Positions 9,440-18,968 are shown, counted from the first letter of the stretch. The stretch is 64,000 nt of DNA from Bacteroidia bacterium (GCA_030426955.1 JAUHXS010000001.1:610395-674394); one strand, 5' to 3'. Notes: generated by a model from the sequence alone, not told the origin. Translations and numbers: made by a program.

Positions 9440-10455
9440 AGCTTTCTATGCTCATATATTCGCTCAATCATCTCAACAACCTTAAGTCCTTCTAACGCAT
9501 TAGTTGTGATATTTGATTCTCCAGAAAGGGTATCAACTACGTTTTGTATCACGTAATGATGATTTGCTGCGCTCCCTTTATACTCTCCATAATCATTTGG
9601 TGGATTACTTGGAGGCAGCTCTGGCATAGTATACCCATCAATATTACAATGCACAACCTCATCCATATATTGCCCGCTTACTTTCACACTACCCTTCTCA
9701 CCTATTACGGCAATGCTACTTTCCATATTTTGATTCCAAACCGAGGTAGAATAATTAATTGATCCTATACCCCCATTAATAAACTCAAAGTTGACAATGC
9801 CTGAATCTTCAAACTCAATAGAATTGGGGTGATTAAAGTTATCAAATCGTGCATCAACATTCTTTATATCTCCAAACAACCAATACATGATGTCTATAAA
9901 ATGGCTAAACTGTGTAAAGAGCGTTCCGCCATCTTGCTTCAAAACACCTTTCCATCCGCCCTTTTTATAATATCGCTCATCTCTATTCCAGTAGCAATTA
10001 AGCTGTACCATGTAAATATCTCCAAGCAATTCCTGATCCATAATTGACTTAAGCCATTCTGACGGCGGGCTATATCTATTTTGCATCACACAAAAAACCT
10101 GCCTTGAAACATTTAATGATTTATAAATTACTTTCTCACAAGCTTCTTTAGAGAGTCCCATAGGCTTCTCGCAAACAACATGCCATTTATTTTCTAAAGC
10201 CAATATAGACTGGTCTGCATGTAAATCATTGGGAGTACAAATGCAAACAACATCTATGTCATGGCCTCCCTGCACCAACTCTTCCATGGAGCTGTAAAAA
10301 TTAATACCATATGCCTTTTCAATGTCAATTTTAATTGAGGTATCAATATCAGCCGCCGCAACTATTTCGGTTTGAGGATGCCTATGGATAATTTCGGCAT
10401 GCCTTCTTCCTATTCTACCACAGCCAACAACTGCAAATTTTATTTTTTCACTCAT
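9436..10455 (-). CDS. Gfo/Idh/MocA-family sugar oxidoreductase
   Basis: A 339-residue NAD(P)-dependent dehydrogenase. The Rossmann motif is [14 protein letters not shown] (9-22), followed by [10 protein letters not shown] (71-80) and the family EKP motif at 96-98 (CEKPMG). The C-terminal half has the Gfo/Idh alpha/beta domain with a [21 protein letters not shown] region carrying the usual His-x-x-D. The CTPNDLHA stretch resembles WlbA-type UDP-sugar-acid dehydrogenases. It starts 4 bp after the stop of the priming glycosyltransferase gene, so the two are almost certainly one operon. I infer a role in making a modified sugar for exopolysaccharide or O-antigen. The substrate is unknown. Confidence 0.85.
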   Translation of the reverse strand: MSEKIKFAVVGCGRIGRRHAEIIHRHPQTEIVAAADIDTSIKIDIEKAYGINFYSSMEELVQGGHDIDVVCICTPNDLHADQSILALENKWHVVCEKPMGLSKEACEKVIYKSLNVSRQVFCVMQNRYSPPSEWLKSIMDQELLGDIYMVQLNCYWNRDERYYKKGGWKGVLKQDGGTLFTQFSHFIDIMYWLFGDIKNVDARFDNFNHPNSIEFEDSGIVNFEFINGGIGSINYSTSVWNQNMESSIAVIGEKGSVKVSGQYMDEVVHCNIDGYTMPELPPSNPPNDYGEYKGSAANHHYVIQNVVDTLSGESNITTNALEGLKVVEMIERIYEHRKL

Positions 10456-10459
10456 ATGT

Positions 10460-11860
10460 TTAAAACGCGTTTTCGTCTCCTTTTAATAACATTCGGATGG
10501 TATAGTAAATAATCTTCAAATCTAGCAAAAATGACCAATTTTCAATGTACCAAACATCAACCTTAACTCTTTTTTGCATCATATTAGGATCGGTTGTCTC
10601 GCCTCTATACCCCCTTACTTGAGCCATTCCTGTTATGCCTGGCTTTACAAAATGCCTGACCATAAACTGATCGATAATCCTTGCATATTCTTCCGTATGT
10701 TTTAACATATGGGGTCTTGGACCGACAACGGACATATTCCCTATCAGCACATTAAAAAACTGAGGAAGCTCATCTAAACTTGTGCTTCTCAAAAATTTTC
10801 CAATAGGTGTAATTCTTTTATCCCCTTTTGTCGCTTGCTTAGTGTCAGCATTGTCATTCACATACATCGTTCGAAACTTGTAGCACCAAAAATCTGTATT
10901 AACTTTCCCTGAACGTTTTTGTTTAAAAATAACAGGGCCTTTAGATGTTAGCTTAATAATTATTGCAAAAATGGGCGCTAACCATGAAAGCACAAATATG
11001 ATGACAAACAAAGAGAAAACTATGTCGAAGAGTCTTTTTAATAATAGATTAAAAGGATTCTCAAGTGGCTCTGCTCTAATCAACATAATTGGAACATCAC
11101 CATAAAACTCTAAGTTTACTTGCCTGTTATGAAATCCCCTAAAGTCTGGGGCAACCTTGAATCTGATAACATGATCATCAGCAAATTTTTTTAATTTCCT
11201 AATTAAGTCAACATTTGACAAAGGAATAGCACAAAACATTTCCTCCACTTTGTGATCTTGCACATATCGTTCCAGTCCCTTGAGCGCTCCTAAGTGCAGA
11301 TTGTCAAATTCTTCCTCTCCTGACTTTTCATCACCAAAAAAACCTAAAAAGTTAAACCCATACTCTGGATGTGCATTAATATGATTATAGATATTGATAC
11401 CAACTTCATTTAATCCTACGATGACTGCCGTTCTTGTATTAAACCCCCTTGATCTTAATTTTCTGGTTAAGAGCAGAAAAAAAGCTCTAAATACAATGAT
11501 CAAAACACCAAAGTAGACGTAAACAAAAATCAGAAACTTTCTAGAGAAAAAGTACCCCTTTGAAGAGACTATAAAAATCGCAATAAGCAAAGAATGTAAT
11601 AATACTGCCTTTACAAGATTTTTCAAGACATTTTCGAGGCTCATTACCCTATAGAAATCATATATATTCAATAAGAGCGTTGTTAAAACCCACACAATAT
11701 TAAAAATGATGACTAATGGCGTGTATTTGTCTACTAAATAATGATCAAATAAAATTGCACTAAATCTAATCTGATATGCTAACAAAAAAGCAATATTCAA
11801 TAGTAATAAATCACCAATGAAATGAATTGCTTTAAATAATTTAGAATATCTAATAAACAC
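10460..11860 (-). CDS. Undecaprenyl-phosphate sugar phosphotransferase (WcaJ-like priming glycosyltransferase)
   Basis: A 466-residue polyprenol-phosphate hexose-1-phosphate transferase. The N-terminal half has four to five membrane spans (about 12-30, 45-65, 80-100, 108-130) and a CoA-binding-like Rossmann region (TAVIVGLNEVG near 143-153). The C-terminal catalytic domain starts near 280 with LLLKRLFDIVFS and carries IFKQKRSG, CYKFRTM, STSLDELPQFFN, SVVGPRPH and KPGITGMAQVRGYRGET. It adds the first sugar phosphate to undecaprenyl phosphate at the inner membrane. The only start giving the first membrane helix is a GTG at 11860, and a TATATTTG -7 element (11882-11889, minus) lies 21 nt upstream. 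No flippase or polymerase is in this window, so the pathway context is partial. Confidence 0.9.
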   Translation of the reverse strand: MFIRYSKLFKAIHFIGDLLLLNIAFLLAYQIRFSAILFDHYLVDKYTPLVIIFNIVWVLTTLLLNIYDFYRVMSLENVLKNLVKAVLLHSLLIAIFIVSSKGYFFSRKFLIFVYVYFGVLIIVFRAFFLLLTRKLRSRGFNTRTAVIVGLNEVGINIYNHINAHPEYGFNFLGFFGDEKSGEEEFDNLHLGALKGLERYVQDHKVEEMFCAIPLSNVDLIRKLKKFADDHVIRFKVAPDFRGFHNRQVNLEFYGDVPIMLIRAEPLENPFNLLLKRLFDIVFSLFVIIFVLSWLAPIFAIIIKLTSKGPVIFKQKRSGKVNTDFWCYKFRTMYVNDNADTKQATKGDKRITPIGKFLRSTSLDELPQFFNVLIGNMSVVGPRPHMLKHTEEYARIIDQFMVRHFVKPGITGMAQVRGYRGETTDPNMMQKRVKVDVWYIENWSFLLDLKIIYYTIRMLLKGDENAF

Positions 11861-11925
11861 TTTTAGAGAAAGTTATTTCCGCAAATATAAGATTTCAAAA
11901 TTGACTTAAGTCATTTTAAATCAAA

Positions 11926-13125
11926 TTAGTTCAGTACTCTCGCGGGAACTTCCGTTTGGGCGATAAAGCAATTTGGGTTAGACAAAATTGTTTGATTGAC
12001 CAATGAGCTTAGCTTTATCTTCCCTACCAAGTACTTAAATGTGCTGCTCTCATAAACTTGATCAACTGACTCAAACTTCAAGTCACTTATGTCTTCTTTA
12101 TTCTCATATCTGATATACACCTCTATAATAAAGTCATTAGTTCGCTCTGGTCTATTAGGTCGTTGAAGCTTTTTATATTCGTATCTATAATTATATGCTA
12201 AAGCAGAAATATCTGAAGCAACTGCAGAACCCGTAGCATGACTTCCTGCGCCCTTTCCTATTAATTGTTGTGCATCTGAAAACGCACCTTCTAAAACAAC
12301 CCCATTATATTCATTTTCAACATTGTAAAGTTTAAATCGATCATCACAAAATTGTGGCATAACCCAAGTAGCTAATTTGCCATTAATAATTTGACTACTA
12401 GCAAATAGTTTTATTTTCAGCCTCTTTTCCATAGCAAATTTTAAATCATGATCATTAATGGTTTGGATGCCATAGGTGAAAATTTCTTCTGGATCAACAT
12501 AAACACCAAACGCATGCGCTGTCAATATACATAGCTTGTACTTAGCATCATGTCCCCCCACATCTAGTGTTGGATCTGACTCAGCATAACCTATTTCTTG
12601 AGCTTGCTTTAATACCTCATCGTACCCTTTTCCTTCATTCACCATTTTGCTCAAAATATAATTAGACGATCCATTAAAAATCCCTTCAAAAGCGGTTAAC
12701 ATATCATTATCATAATATTCTTCTAGATTTCTGATTACAGGAATACTGGCACAAGAAGAGGCTTCATAAAGAAGCGAAACATTGTGTTTAAGCTGTAAAT
12801 CCACCAACTCCTTAAAGTTTTCGGCGACCATCTTTTTATTTGCTGTTACCACTGATTTTCCACCTTCCATCGCTGTCTTAACAATTTCAAATGCTTCATC
12901 TGCTGTATCAATTACTTCTACTATGGTATTGACCTCCGGATCATTCAAGAGGTCTTCTTTTTCAAATGTAAAATAGTCCATGGGCAATGAACGTTTCTTT
13001 GCTTTATCCTTCACACAAATCTTTACAATTTCAGCATTGATACTATCTGTTTTGGTAAAAATATCATGTAATCCCTGTCCGACACACCCGAATCCAAATA
13101 ATCCTATTTTTAATTTTCGCTCCAT
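11926..13125 (-). CDS. hom: Homoserine dehydrogenase
   Basis: A 399-residue NAD(P)-dependent enzyme reducing aspartate semialdehyde to homoserine, the branch point to methionine and threonine. The nucleotide-binding motif is LFGFGCVGQGL (9-19). The family signatures TANKKMVAEN, EASSCASIPVIRNLEEYY and FNGSSNYILSKM follow. The catalytic segment contains AYKLC-like spacing with DVGGHDAKYKLCILTAHAFG. There is no fused aspartokinase and little room for an ACT domain. It lies 1 bp after metX in the same operon, so its expression should follow the SAM riboswitch upstream of metX. This links homoserine supply directly to methionine demand. Confidence 0.93.
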   Translation of the reverse strand: MERKLKIGLFGFGCVGQGLHDIFTKTDSINAEIVKICVKDKAKKRSLPMDYFTFEKEDLLNDPEVNTIVEVIDTADEAFEIVKTAMEGGKSVVTANKKMVAENFKELVDLQLKHNVSLLYEASSCASIPVIRNLEEYYDNDMLTAFEGIFNGSSNYILSKMVNEGKGYDEVLKQAQEIGYAESDPTLDVGGHDAKYKLCILTAHAFGVYVDPEEIFTYGIQTINDHDLKFAMEKRLKIKLFASSQIINGKLATWVMPQFCDDRFKLYNVENEYNGVVLEGAFSDAQQLIGKGAGSHATGSAVASDISALAYNYRYEYKKLQRPNRPERTNDFIIEVYIRYENKEDISDLKFESVDQVYESSTFKYLVGKIKLSSLVNQTILSNPNCFIAQTEVPARVLN

Positions 13126-13126
13126 T

Positions 13127-14128
13127 TTACAAGTGTTTTTTTAATACATTCTCAATCTTTTCATATTCAATCAAAAAGCCATCATGACCATAAATTGAAT
13201 CTATTTCTTCATAAATAGCATCTTTGATATGTTGCGCCATAAACTTTTGTTCTTTTATTGGACATAAACCATCACTTGACACCCCAATAGTTAAAGTATC
13301 AGTATTGATTTTCTTTAATACCTCTTTCAAGGTTCCTCTTCCTCTTGAAATATCATGCGTATCCATTGCCATCGATAGAGTCCAATAAGTAAATGGATCA
13401 AATCTTTGTTGAAGCTTGTTCCCTTGATGGTCAATGTAGGAACTAATCTTAAAATCGCTTGTGACCTCTTCGTCTTGTTGCAATAGTTCATATGCATCGT
13501 AGTGACGGTAGTGTAACATGCCAATTCCTCTTGCTATCTTTAATCCTTCTGAAGCAATTGTTAAATCTTCTTTTTTCCAAGCGTCATCATTCTCAATCGC
13601 CATTCGTTGAACGGTGTGAATACCTTTTCCCCAGGCAGATTGCTTGGCATTTGAAGCCAACATCACTAGCTGATTACAAACGTCAGGATGCTCCACTACC
13701 CATTCGATAGCTTGGTACCCACCCATAGACCCTCCAATCAGTATGTTGATTTTCTTAATTCCCAAATATTCTCTCAAAAGCTCATGACACTGCACCATAT
13801 CTCTTATGGTAATGGAAGGAAAGTTTTTAAGAAAAGGAGCTTTAGAAGTTTTATCATTACTAATCGGACCAGTCGTTCCATAACAGGAACCTAGAATATT
13901 TGCACATACTATAAAGTATTTATCTGGATCAAAGTACTTACCGTTACCAACCAATCCATCCCACCAATCTTTAACATTAGAATTTGCAGTCAAAGCATGA
14001 CAAACCCAAACTACGTTATCACGTTGATCGCTAAGTTTTCCTAAAGTAGTATATGCAATATCAATACTAGGCAAAACCTCTCCTAACTCAAGGTTTAATT
14101 CTTTATTATAATGATATGTCTTTAACAT
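13127..14128 (-). CDS. metX: Homoserine O-acetyltransferase MetX
   Basis: A 333-residue alpha/beta-hydrolase-fold enzyme that acylates homoserine (normally with acetyl-CoA), the first committed step of methionine synthesis. Family landmarks: the start is LNLELGEVLPSIDIAYTTLG; HALTANS carries the oxyanion region; the nucleophile is Ser134 in IGGSMGGYQA; the catalytic Asp is in VSSDGLCP and the His in YGHDGFLIE near the C-terminus. RFDPFTYW and SMAMDTHD are also typical. It is the first gene after a SAM-I riboswitch and is followed 1 bp later by hom. Acetyl versus succinyl specificity is inferred from the family, not tested. Confidence 0.94.
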   Translation of the reverse strand: MLKTYHYNKELNLELGEVLPSIDIAYTTLGKLSDQRDNVVWVCHALTANSNVKDWWDGLVGNGKYFDPDKYFIVCANILGSCYGTTGPISNDKTSKAPFLKNFPSITIRDMVQCHELLREYLGIKKINILIGGSMGGYQAIEWVVEHPDVCNQLVMLASNAKQSAWGKGIHTVQRMAIENDDAWKKEDLTIASEGLKIARGIGMLHYRHYDAYELLQQDEEVTSDFKISSYIDHQGNKLQQRFDPFTYWTLSMAMDTHDISRGRGTLKEVLKKINTDTLTIGVSSDGLCPIKEQKFMAQHIKDAIYEEIDSIYGHDGFLIEYEKIENVLKKHL

Positions 14129-14159
14129 TTCGTTTTCATTTATATTTATCAGTCAACTG

Positions 14160-14262
14160 ACTGACCAGGAATTAGCACCTTCGGATTAACACGAACTTAA
14201 TCGGGTTGCTAGAGGTTCATCGAGCCTGTCTCTCCCCTCTTCTTTATAAATAAAACCAGTAT
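14160..14262 (-). promoter_or_regulatory. SAM-I (S-box) riboswitch controlling metX-hom
   Basis: Read on the minus strand, the leader carries the S-box core in order: GGGGAGAGAC, then CGATGAAC, CTAGCAACC, a P3 hairpin with GATTAA/TTAATC arms, and GGTGCTAATTCC. These are the conserved P2-P4 blocks of the SAM-I aptamer. They are followed by a TCAGTC/GACTGA hairpin (about 14148-14163) close to the metX start that may be the expression platform. No U-run follows, so control of translation is more likely than termination. Exact P1 boundaries are not resolved. Confidence 0.9.
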
Positions 14263-14282
14263 AGAGTGGTTAATTTACAATG

Positions 14283-14315
14283 CAAAGATAACATAGAAAA
14301 TAACAAAATTCAAAA
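14283..14315 (-). promoter_or_regulatory. Promoter of the metX-hom riboswitch leader
   Basis: On the minus strand, TTTTG at 14315-14311, a 20-nt spacer and TATCTTTG at 14290-14283 match the Bacteroidota promoter pattern. It lies just upstream of the SAM riboswitch, so the leader RNA would begin near 14277. Confidence 0.75.
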
Positions 14316-14478
14316 CCTTTGAAGTGGAATATCGACCAAAAATGGGTATAAACCCTTGATAATTGGTATCTTTAAATGTCATTTTATTGTTAAAATTGTT
14401 ATTTTTCTTGAAATTCTGACCATATCTTTATAATATTACAGGTAACTATTCTGTTATTTAATCATAAAAAGGCAGATT

Positions 14479-14649
14479 ATGGGATTTGATAATAATAAGC
14501 TAAACTACGATAGTAATAAGAACGAGATGATATCGAATACTAAAGTAGGTTCAAAAATCAGCAACACTCTTAAAGGAATTTTTGTTAAAAGATTAACGAA
14601 AAAAGATATTGAAGAAATCAGAATAGATAGCTATACATATACATACTAG
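14479..14649 (+). CDS. Small unknown protein, 56 residues
   Basis: An ATG-started 56-codon frame preceded by an A/G-rich ribosome-binding-like stretch (AAAAAGGCAG) and followed 21 bp later by a strong terminator, so it looks like a genuine short transcription unit. The product begins MGFDNNKLNY and ends DSYTYTY. It is hydrophilic, rich in Asn, Lys and Ser, has no cysteine, signal peptide or membrane segment, and I recognise no family. The C-terminal half (KGIFVKRLTKKDIEEIRID) could form a basic amphipathic helix. The next gene (14708) begins immediately after the terminator, so the two may form a functional pair. Function is unknown. Confidence 0.55.
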   Translation: MGFDNNKLNYDSNKNEMISNTKVGSKISNTLKGIFVKRLTKKDIEEIRIDSYTYTY

Positions 14650-14670
14650 GAAAAAGCAAAAGTTGTACCG

Positions 14671-14707
14671 ACCGCCAAGCATACTTAAAATTCTTGGCGG
14701 TTTTTTT
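14671..14707 (+). terminator. Rho-independent terminator touching the next start codon
   Basis: Stem ACCGCCAAG / CTTGGCGGT followed by a run of eight T. The last T is immediately followed by the ATG at 14708, leaving the downstream gene no conventional leader. Confidence 0.88.
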
Positions 14708-15280
14708 ATGTTTGATTCAAAATACTCATATAATTTAGGAGCTCCTTTAAAGAAAACTTCATCGCCCTACGAGGGTGAGAGCAAGTCTGTTATATACAAG
14801 GTAAAGACAACTAAAAGAATACCCTACTTTATTAAAGTGAATTATTATGAAAATGATGTTCACTTCATAAAGTTTTATCATAAAAAGTTTGAGCAGTCTC
14901 CTAATAAATATAAAATGAGAATTGGCAATGTAAACGAGATGACCAGACTAGTATCTACATGCATTAAGCTTGCTGTCCAAATACATGATGGAAATAGAAA
15001 TGCAATATTTGGTGTAGTGGGTCAATGGGATGAAGTTGACGTAAAAAAACAAAGTGAGATTAGTCAACGATATAGAATATATATCAAAGCAATACTCTCT
15101 GTGTTAACAAAGTCAGAAAAAAGCTTTGACTATTTTACAATTGAAAAATTAAATACATTTTTATTTATACCGTCGCATATGAATTCAGAGGAAAAGATCA
15201 AAAAAATAGGTGAAAACTTCTCAAATATTATGGGATCAGGCATTCAAGATTTAGCCATTCCTAATACAAGACCTACCTAA
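14708..15280 (+). CDS. Unknown 190-residue protein starting at a terminator
   Basis: I place the start at ATG 14708 (MFDSKYSYNLG). A longer frame from 14663 would have to translate through the terminator stem. The protein is soluble, about 190 residues, with no signal peptide or membrane span. Its centre holds RLVSTCIKLAVQIHDGN, FGVVGQWDE and then SQRYRIYIKAIL, an alpha/beta pattern that reminds me of an uncharacterised Bacteroidota family with an FGF-x-G...KRYRIY core, but I cannot name it. The start has no ribosome-binding site and no visible promoter, so expression may depend on read-through of the terminator or on a leaderless transcript. It converges on the TonB receptor gene. Confidence 0.65.
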   Translation: MFDSKYSYNLGAPLKKTSSPYEGESKSVIYKVKTTKRIPYFIKVNYYENDVHFIKFYHKKFEQSPNKYKMRIGNVNEMTRLVSTCIKLAVQIHDGNRNAIFGVVGQWDEVDVKKQSEISQRYRIYIKAILSVLTKSEKSFDYFTIEKLNTFLFIPSHMNSEEKIKKIGENFSNIMGSGIQDLAIPNTRPT

Positions 15281-15309
15281 ACCATAGGTTTAAGCAGAAT
15301 AACTAATTT

Positions 15310-17775
15310 CTAGAATCCAGCTCTCAAAGCAACAATCAGATTTCTCCCGGGAGCACTAATCCCTGAGGAATAGGGTCTATAATGCACGTCTAGTAGGTTT
15401 TCTAGTCCTACATTTAGAATAATACTTTTGGTAAAGTTATAAGATGCTTTAAAGTTCAATGTATACCATGCTGGACTGCCATCTTCGGTGTATGTTTCAG
15501 GTTTATTTTGCTCTGAAGGCGAGAAATCATCAATGTGTTTCCAAGCATTGTATTGTGTATAGAAACTAGCCTGCCACTTATTTCTTTTATATGTTAGTCT
15601 CGTTTCGCCAAAAATTGGTGGTACATGACGTAATGGGATATTATCTGTTAAGTCCATTCCTTCTGTGAATGTCAAAGTCGTTTTAAAGGTAAGATCGCTT
15701 CTCATTTTCCCTTCAAACAAAAAGTCAAATCCATATATGTTAGCCTGACCTGTATTAACGAGAGCTTGTACTCTACTTAATGTATCTTCATACTCAATAA
15801 AATCTTCTCCATTAAACTGAAAGTCTCTTCTTACCATCGCATTTACCAATAAGGAATAATAACCCACTAACCCTATCCTAAAGCGATCGTTTATTACTTT
15901 TGAGATGCCAATTTCCGAATTATAGGAAAGCTCTGGCTGCAAATCCGAATTGGGAACAACAACTACGCCTGGCTCTGAGTCAAAGACTTTACCAATATCA
16001 TCGATATTAGGAGATCTAAAGCCTGAAGCAAAATTGATATTAAACTTCCAATCTTTTCCAGGCAAATATACTCCTCCGACACTACCATTGAAGGCATCTG
16101 TATACTGATCTACTCTACTAAAAGGAAAACTATAGAAAGTAGTATCTTCAAAAACAGCTTTTAAGTGTATATAACTATAACGTACACCGCCTAACAACTT
16201 CACTTTTTCGGAAATATTCCATTTATAAGTAGTATATAAAGAAGCTGTACTCATCAAACTACCTCCATCTGGATATCGCGTTGATTCAGGAGAAACATCT
16301 CCTGTAGCTATATCTAGCACCTGAGCAGTAGATCTTACATCGTTATGCACTCCTTCTCCGCCGTAATACCAAATATTTCCTCTCTTTGTCTTTTTCTCAA
16401 AATCGGCATTGATAGAAAAAACATTAACACGCTCAAATCGCTGGCTCAAATCGGTATCGTATATTGATCGGGAATTTCTGCTTTCTTTTACAATTTGATC
16501 TGCTACAGTAATTTTGTAGCGATCGTAAAGCTTAGTTGAAATAGTTGAGTTTAAGGCGATGGAGTTCATCATCCATTCTTGCGGCCCGTAATACCAATCT
16601 CCGTAACGAAGTTGTCCATTTCGATATTGAATTAATCTATCATATCTGGGTATATTGGAAGTCGTTGAATAATGAAAAGCATAAATCAGATCAATGTATT
16701 GATTGTCTTTTGCCTCGCCTTTGGTATATGCGCGGTACTTAAACTTTTGCATTAGATTAAATTGGTTGTACCCCGATCCAATTTGAAGATTCACATTATC
16801 GTTGGTCACAATGGAGTCTTGATTATTAATTCTGGCAACGTACTCAGGCCTCTTGCCAAAGTCGGAATATTCAGCAGGTCGTTTATGCCCTGTTCTTAAG
16901 TCAGCGAAATCACTAAAAGTAAAACTAGTAAATGAACCAAATTTTTTAAAGCCTAGATTAAAATCGACATGAGCTGTTTTCTCAGAATTTGCAGTAGCAT
17001 ATCGCATCATACCATTTCCAGAAAAAGCTTTGCGGTCACTTCCCACAGCCAAGTGAGGATCTTTTGTCGAAAAATTCATTACTCCTCCTAAGGCATCACT
17101 TCCATAAATAACAGATCCAGGGCCAAAGACCACTTCTGTACTTTTCAGAGAATTAGGATCTAAGGATATCACGTTTTGTAAATTACCACTTCTATAAATT
17201 GCATTGTTCATCCTCACGCCATCAACTACTATTAAAACAGAATTGGCCGCAAAGCCTCTAATCATAGGACTGCCTCCTCCTAGCTGACTTTTTTGCACAA
17301 ATAGTTGTCCTGAAGCTGATAGCACGTCAGCCGTAGTTTGTGGATTTTCAAAAGCAATTTCTTTTGGCGAAATGCTTACTATTTTGTTAGGTATTTCCTT
17401 CTTATTTTGTTCCCATTTATTAGCGGAAACAACAATTTCATCTAAATCCAAAAAGTTTTCACTCATTTCAATAACCCACTGGTTATCTTTAATAGAATTG
17501 TAAGAAACTTCTATACTTTCAAAAGAGGCATGAAAAAACCTCAAAGTATCATCTGCATTAAACTGTTCTATACTTACAACACCATCTATATCACTTAAGG
17601 CAGTCTTTGAGGCATCAGCATTGGAAACAGTAACAAAACTGACTGGTTCCCCATTTTTTTCATTGATGATTTGAATATTCTGCGCAGACAAAAAGCTGGC
17701 AAGCAAAAAAAATAATAAAAAGTGTACTCTTTTGAATACACAAAGTGTCCAAAAAACAATACGTCTTACTGTCAC
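15310..17775 (-). CDS. TonB-dependent outer-membrane receptor
   Basis: An 821-residue receptor. Signal peptide about 1-31 (LLFFLLASFLSAQ). A carboxypeptidase-regulatory-like domain follows (NGEPVSFVTVSNADASKTALSD) at about 32-110. The plug (about 125-240) contains the usual GGGSPMIRGF, VLIVVDGVRMNN and SDALGGVMNF motifs. The rest is a 22-strand barrel ending FPNVGL-like in NLIVALRAGF with the terminal aromatic residue. Pattern and length resemble haem/haemoglobin or siderophore receptors more than SusC. The start is GTG at 17775; no ATG lies before the signal sequence. It is downstream of, and 38 bp from, the histidine kinase gene on the same strand. The ligand is not determined, and no partner SusD-like lipoprotein is present. 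Confidence 0.9.
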   Translation of the reverse strand: MTVRRIVFWTLCVFKRVHFLLFFLLASFLSAQNIQIINEKNGEPVSFVTVSNADASKTALSDIDGVVSIEQFNADDTLRFFHASFESIEVSYNSIKDNQWVIEMSENFLDLDEIVVSANKWEQNKKEIPNKIVSISPKEIAFENPQTTADVLSASGQLFVQKSQLGGGSPMIRGFAANSVLIVVDGVRMNNAIYRSGNLQNVISLDPNSLKSTEVVFGPGSVIYGSDALGGVMNFSTKDPHLAVGSDRKAFSGNGMMRYATANSEKTAHVDFNLGFKKFGSFTSFTFSDFADLRTGHKRPAEYSDFGKRPEYVARINNQDSIVTNDNVNLQIGSGYNQFNLMQKFKYRAYTKGEAKDNQYIDLIYAFHYSTTSNIPRYDRLIQYRNGQLRYGDWYYGPQEWMMNSIALNSTISTKLYDRYKITVADQIVKESRNSRSIYDTDLSQRFERVNVFSINADFEKKTKRGNIWYYGGEGVHNDVRSTAQVLDIATGDVSPESTRYPDGGSLMSTASLYTTYKWNISEKVKLLGGVRYSYIHLKAVFEDTTFYSFPFSRVDQYTDAFNGSVGGVYLPGKDWKFNINFASGFRSPNIDDIGKVFDSEPGVVVVPNSDLQPELSYNSEIGISKVINDRFRIGLVGYYSLLVNAMVRRDFQFNGEDFIEYEDTLSRVQALVNTGQANIYGFDFLFEGKMRSDLTFKTTLTFTEGMDLTDNIPLRHVPPIFGETRLTYKRNKWQASFYTQYNAWKHIDDFSPSEQNKPETYTEDGSPAWYTLNFKASYNFTKSIILNVGLENLLDVHYRPYSSGISAPGRNLIVALRAGF

Positions 17776-17813
17776 GTTTTGGTCTTAATACGGTAAAAAA
17801 TCAATTATCTCTC

Positions 17814-18968
17814 TTAGGATAGGACTATTCTAAAGATAGTATACTTACCCACTATAGAATCTTTTACAAAAATCTTGCCAAAGTGGTACTGTTCAATAAT
17901 TCTTTTACAGAGCGACAACCCCAGTCCCCAACCGCGCTTCTTTGTGCTATACCCAGGATTAAATACTGTTTTAAAATTGGATCTCGCAATTCCTTTACCA
18001 GAGTCTTTGATATCAATTAGTGCTTGCTTTCCTGAAGTGCTAATAGCAATGTCAATACGTCCTTCACCATTCATAGCATCTAATGCATTTTTCAATAAAT
18101 TCTCTATTACCCAATTAAATAATGGTGGGCTAATTTTCACTTTGATATTTTTATCAGTTGTTTTTACCGAAAATTTCACTTGATCAGAAGATCTTCTTTT
18201 CATATAATTCACTGAGTAATTAATCTCAGATAAGATATTTACATCCGTAAGTGTTGGCTCTGAGCCAATTTTAGAAAAACGATCTGTGATTAGCTCAAGA
18301 CGTTTAACATCATTATTCATCTCTTGAATTGTTTCTCCAGCTTTGGAATTACCGTCTAACTGACTTTTTAAATATTCGATCCAGGCTACTAAGGAAGAAA
18401 TGGGCGTTCCGAGTTGATGGGCTGTCTCTTTTGCCATCCCGACCCATACTTGGTTTTGTTCTGCTTTTCTAGAATTGCTAAATGCAACATATGCCACCAG
18501 TAGGAATAAAGCAATAATGGCAAATTGAAAAAGAGGATAATATTTCAACCTCGTCAATAAATAGGAATCATCATAGTAAATGTAGTTACTGATATCGTCT
18601 GTTATGGCTATTTCTATTCGTTCATTAACAGACTTCATTTCTTCTAGGCGCCTATAGAGGTACGCACTATCAAGCCCTTCACTTTTCTTAAGATTTCGGT
18701 ATTCAATGATCTCTCCTTTTTGATTAGTCAAAATCACAGGAACAGTCGTATTGCTTCTTAGTACTTCTCCCGCTAATGTTAAATCTGCGTCATAGTCAGC
18801 AGAGACAACAAACTTGGTCGCATTTGCCCATAGTTCTACTTTCTTTCGCTCTCCCTCTGCAATCGTCTTGGCTAATCGATTGGTATACCAAAGTGATACA
18901 ATTACAATAATTGATGCCATTATAAGTAATAGCAACTTCCATCGCATTTTTTTTTGATAGATATTCAC
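17814..18968 (-). CDS. Membrane sensor histidine kinase
   Basis: A 384-residue kinase. Two membrane spans (about 11-28 and 147-164) frame a roughly 115-residue periplasmic sensor. The phospho-acceptor is His184 in the box AKETAHQLGTPISSL, typical of a Bacteroidota HisKA subset. The HATPase domain has the N-box NWVIENLLKNALDAM, the G1 box IKDSGKGI and the G2 box KRGWGLGLSL. It sits between an AsmA-like gene (5-bp gap) and a TonB receptor, all on one strand and probably one operon. No response regulator is adjacent, so its partner is elsewhere. Regulation of envelope or receptor genes is an inference from position. Confidence 0.9.
   Translation of the reverse strand: MNIYQKKMRWKLLLLIMASIIVIVSLWYTNRLAKTIAEGERKKVELWANATKFVVSADYDADLTLAGEVLRSNTTVPVILTNQKGEIIEYRNLKKSEGLDSAYLYRRLEEMKSVNERIEIAITDDISNYIYYDDSYLLTRLKYYPLFQFAIIALFLLVAYVAFSNSRKAEQNQVWVGMAKETAHQLGTPISSLVAWIEYLKSQLDGNSKAGETIQEMNNDVKRLELITDRFSKIGSEPTLTDVNILSEINYSVNYMKRRSSDQVKFSVKTTDKNIKVKISPPLFNWVIENLLKNALDAMNGEGRIDIAISTSGKQALIDIKDSGKGIARSNFKTVFNPGYSTKKRGWGLGLSLCKRIIEQYHFGKIFVKDSIVGKYTIFRIVLS

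Noticed and set aside
14663..14707. Longer N-terminus for the 190-residue gene
   Set aside because: These 15 codons are the terminator stem and T-run of the preceding gene.
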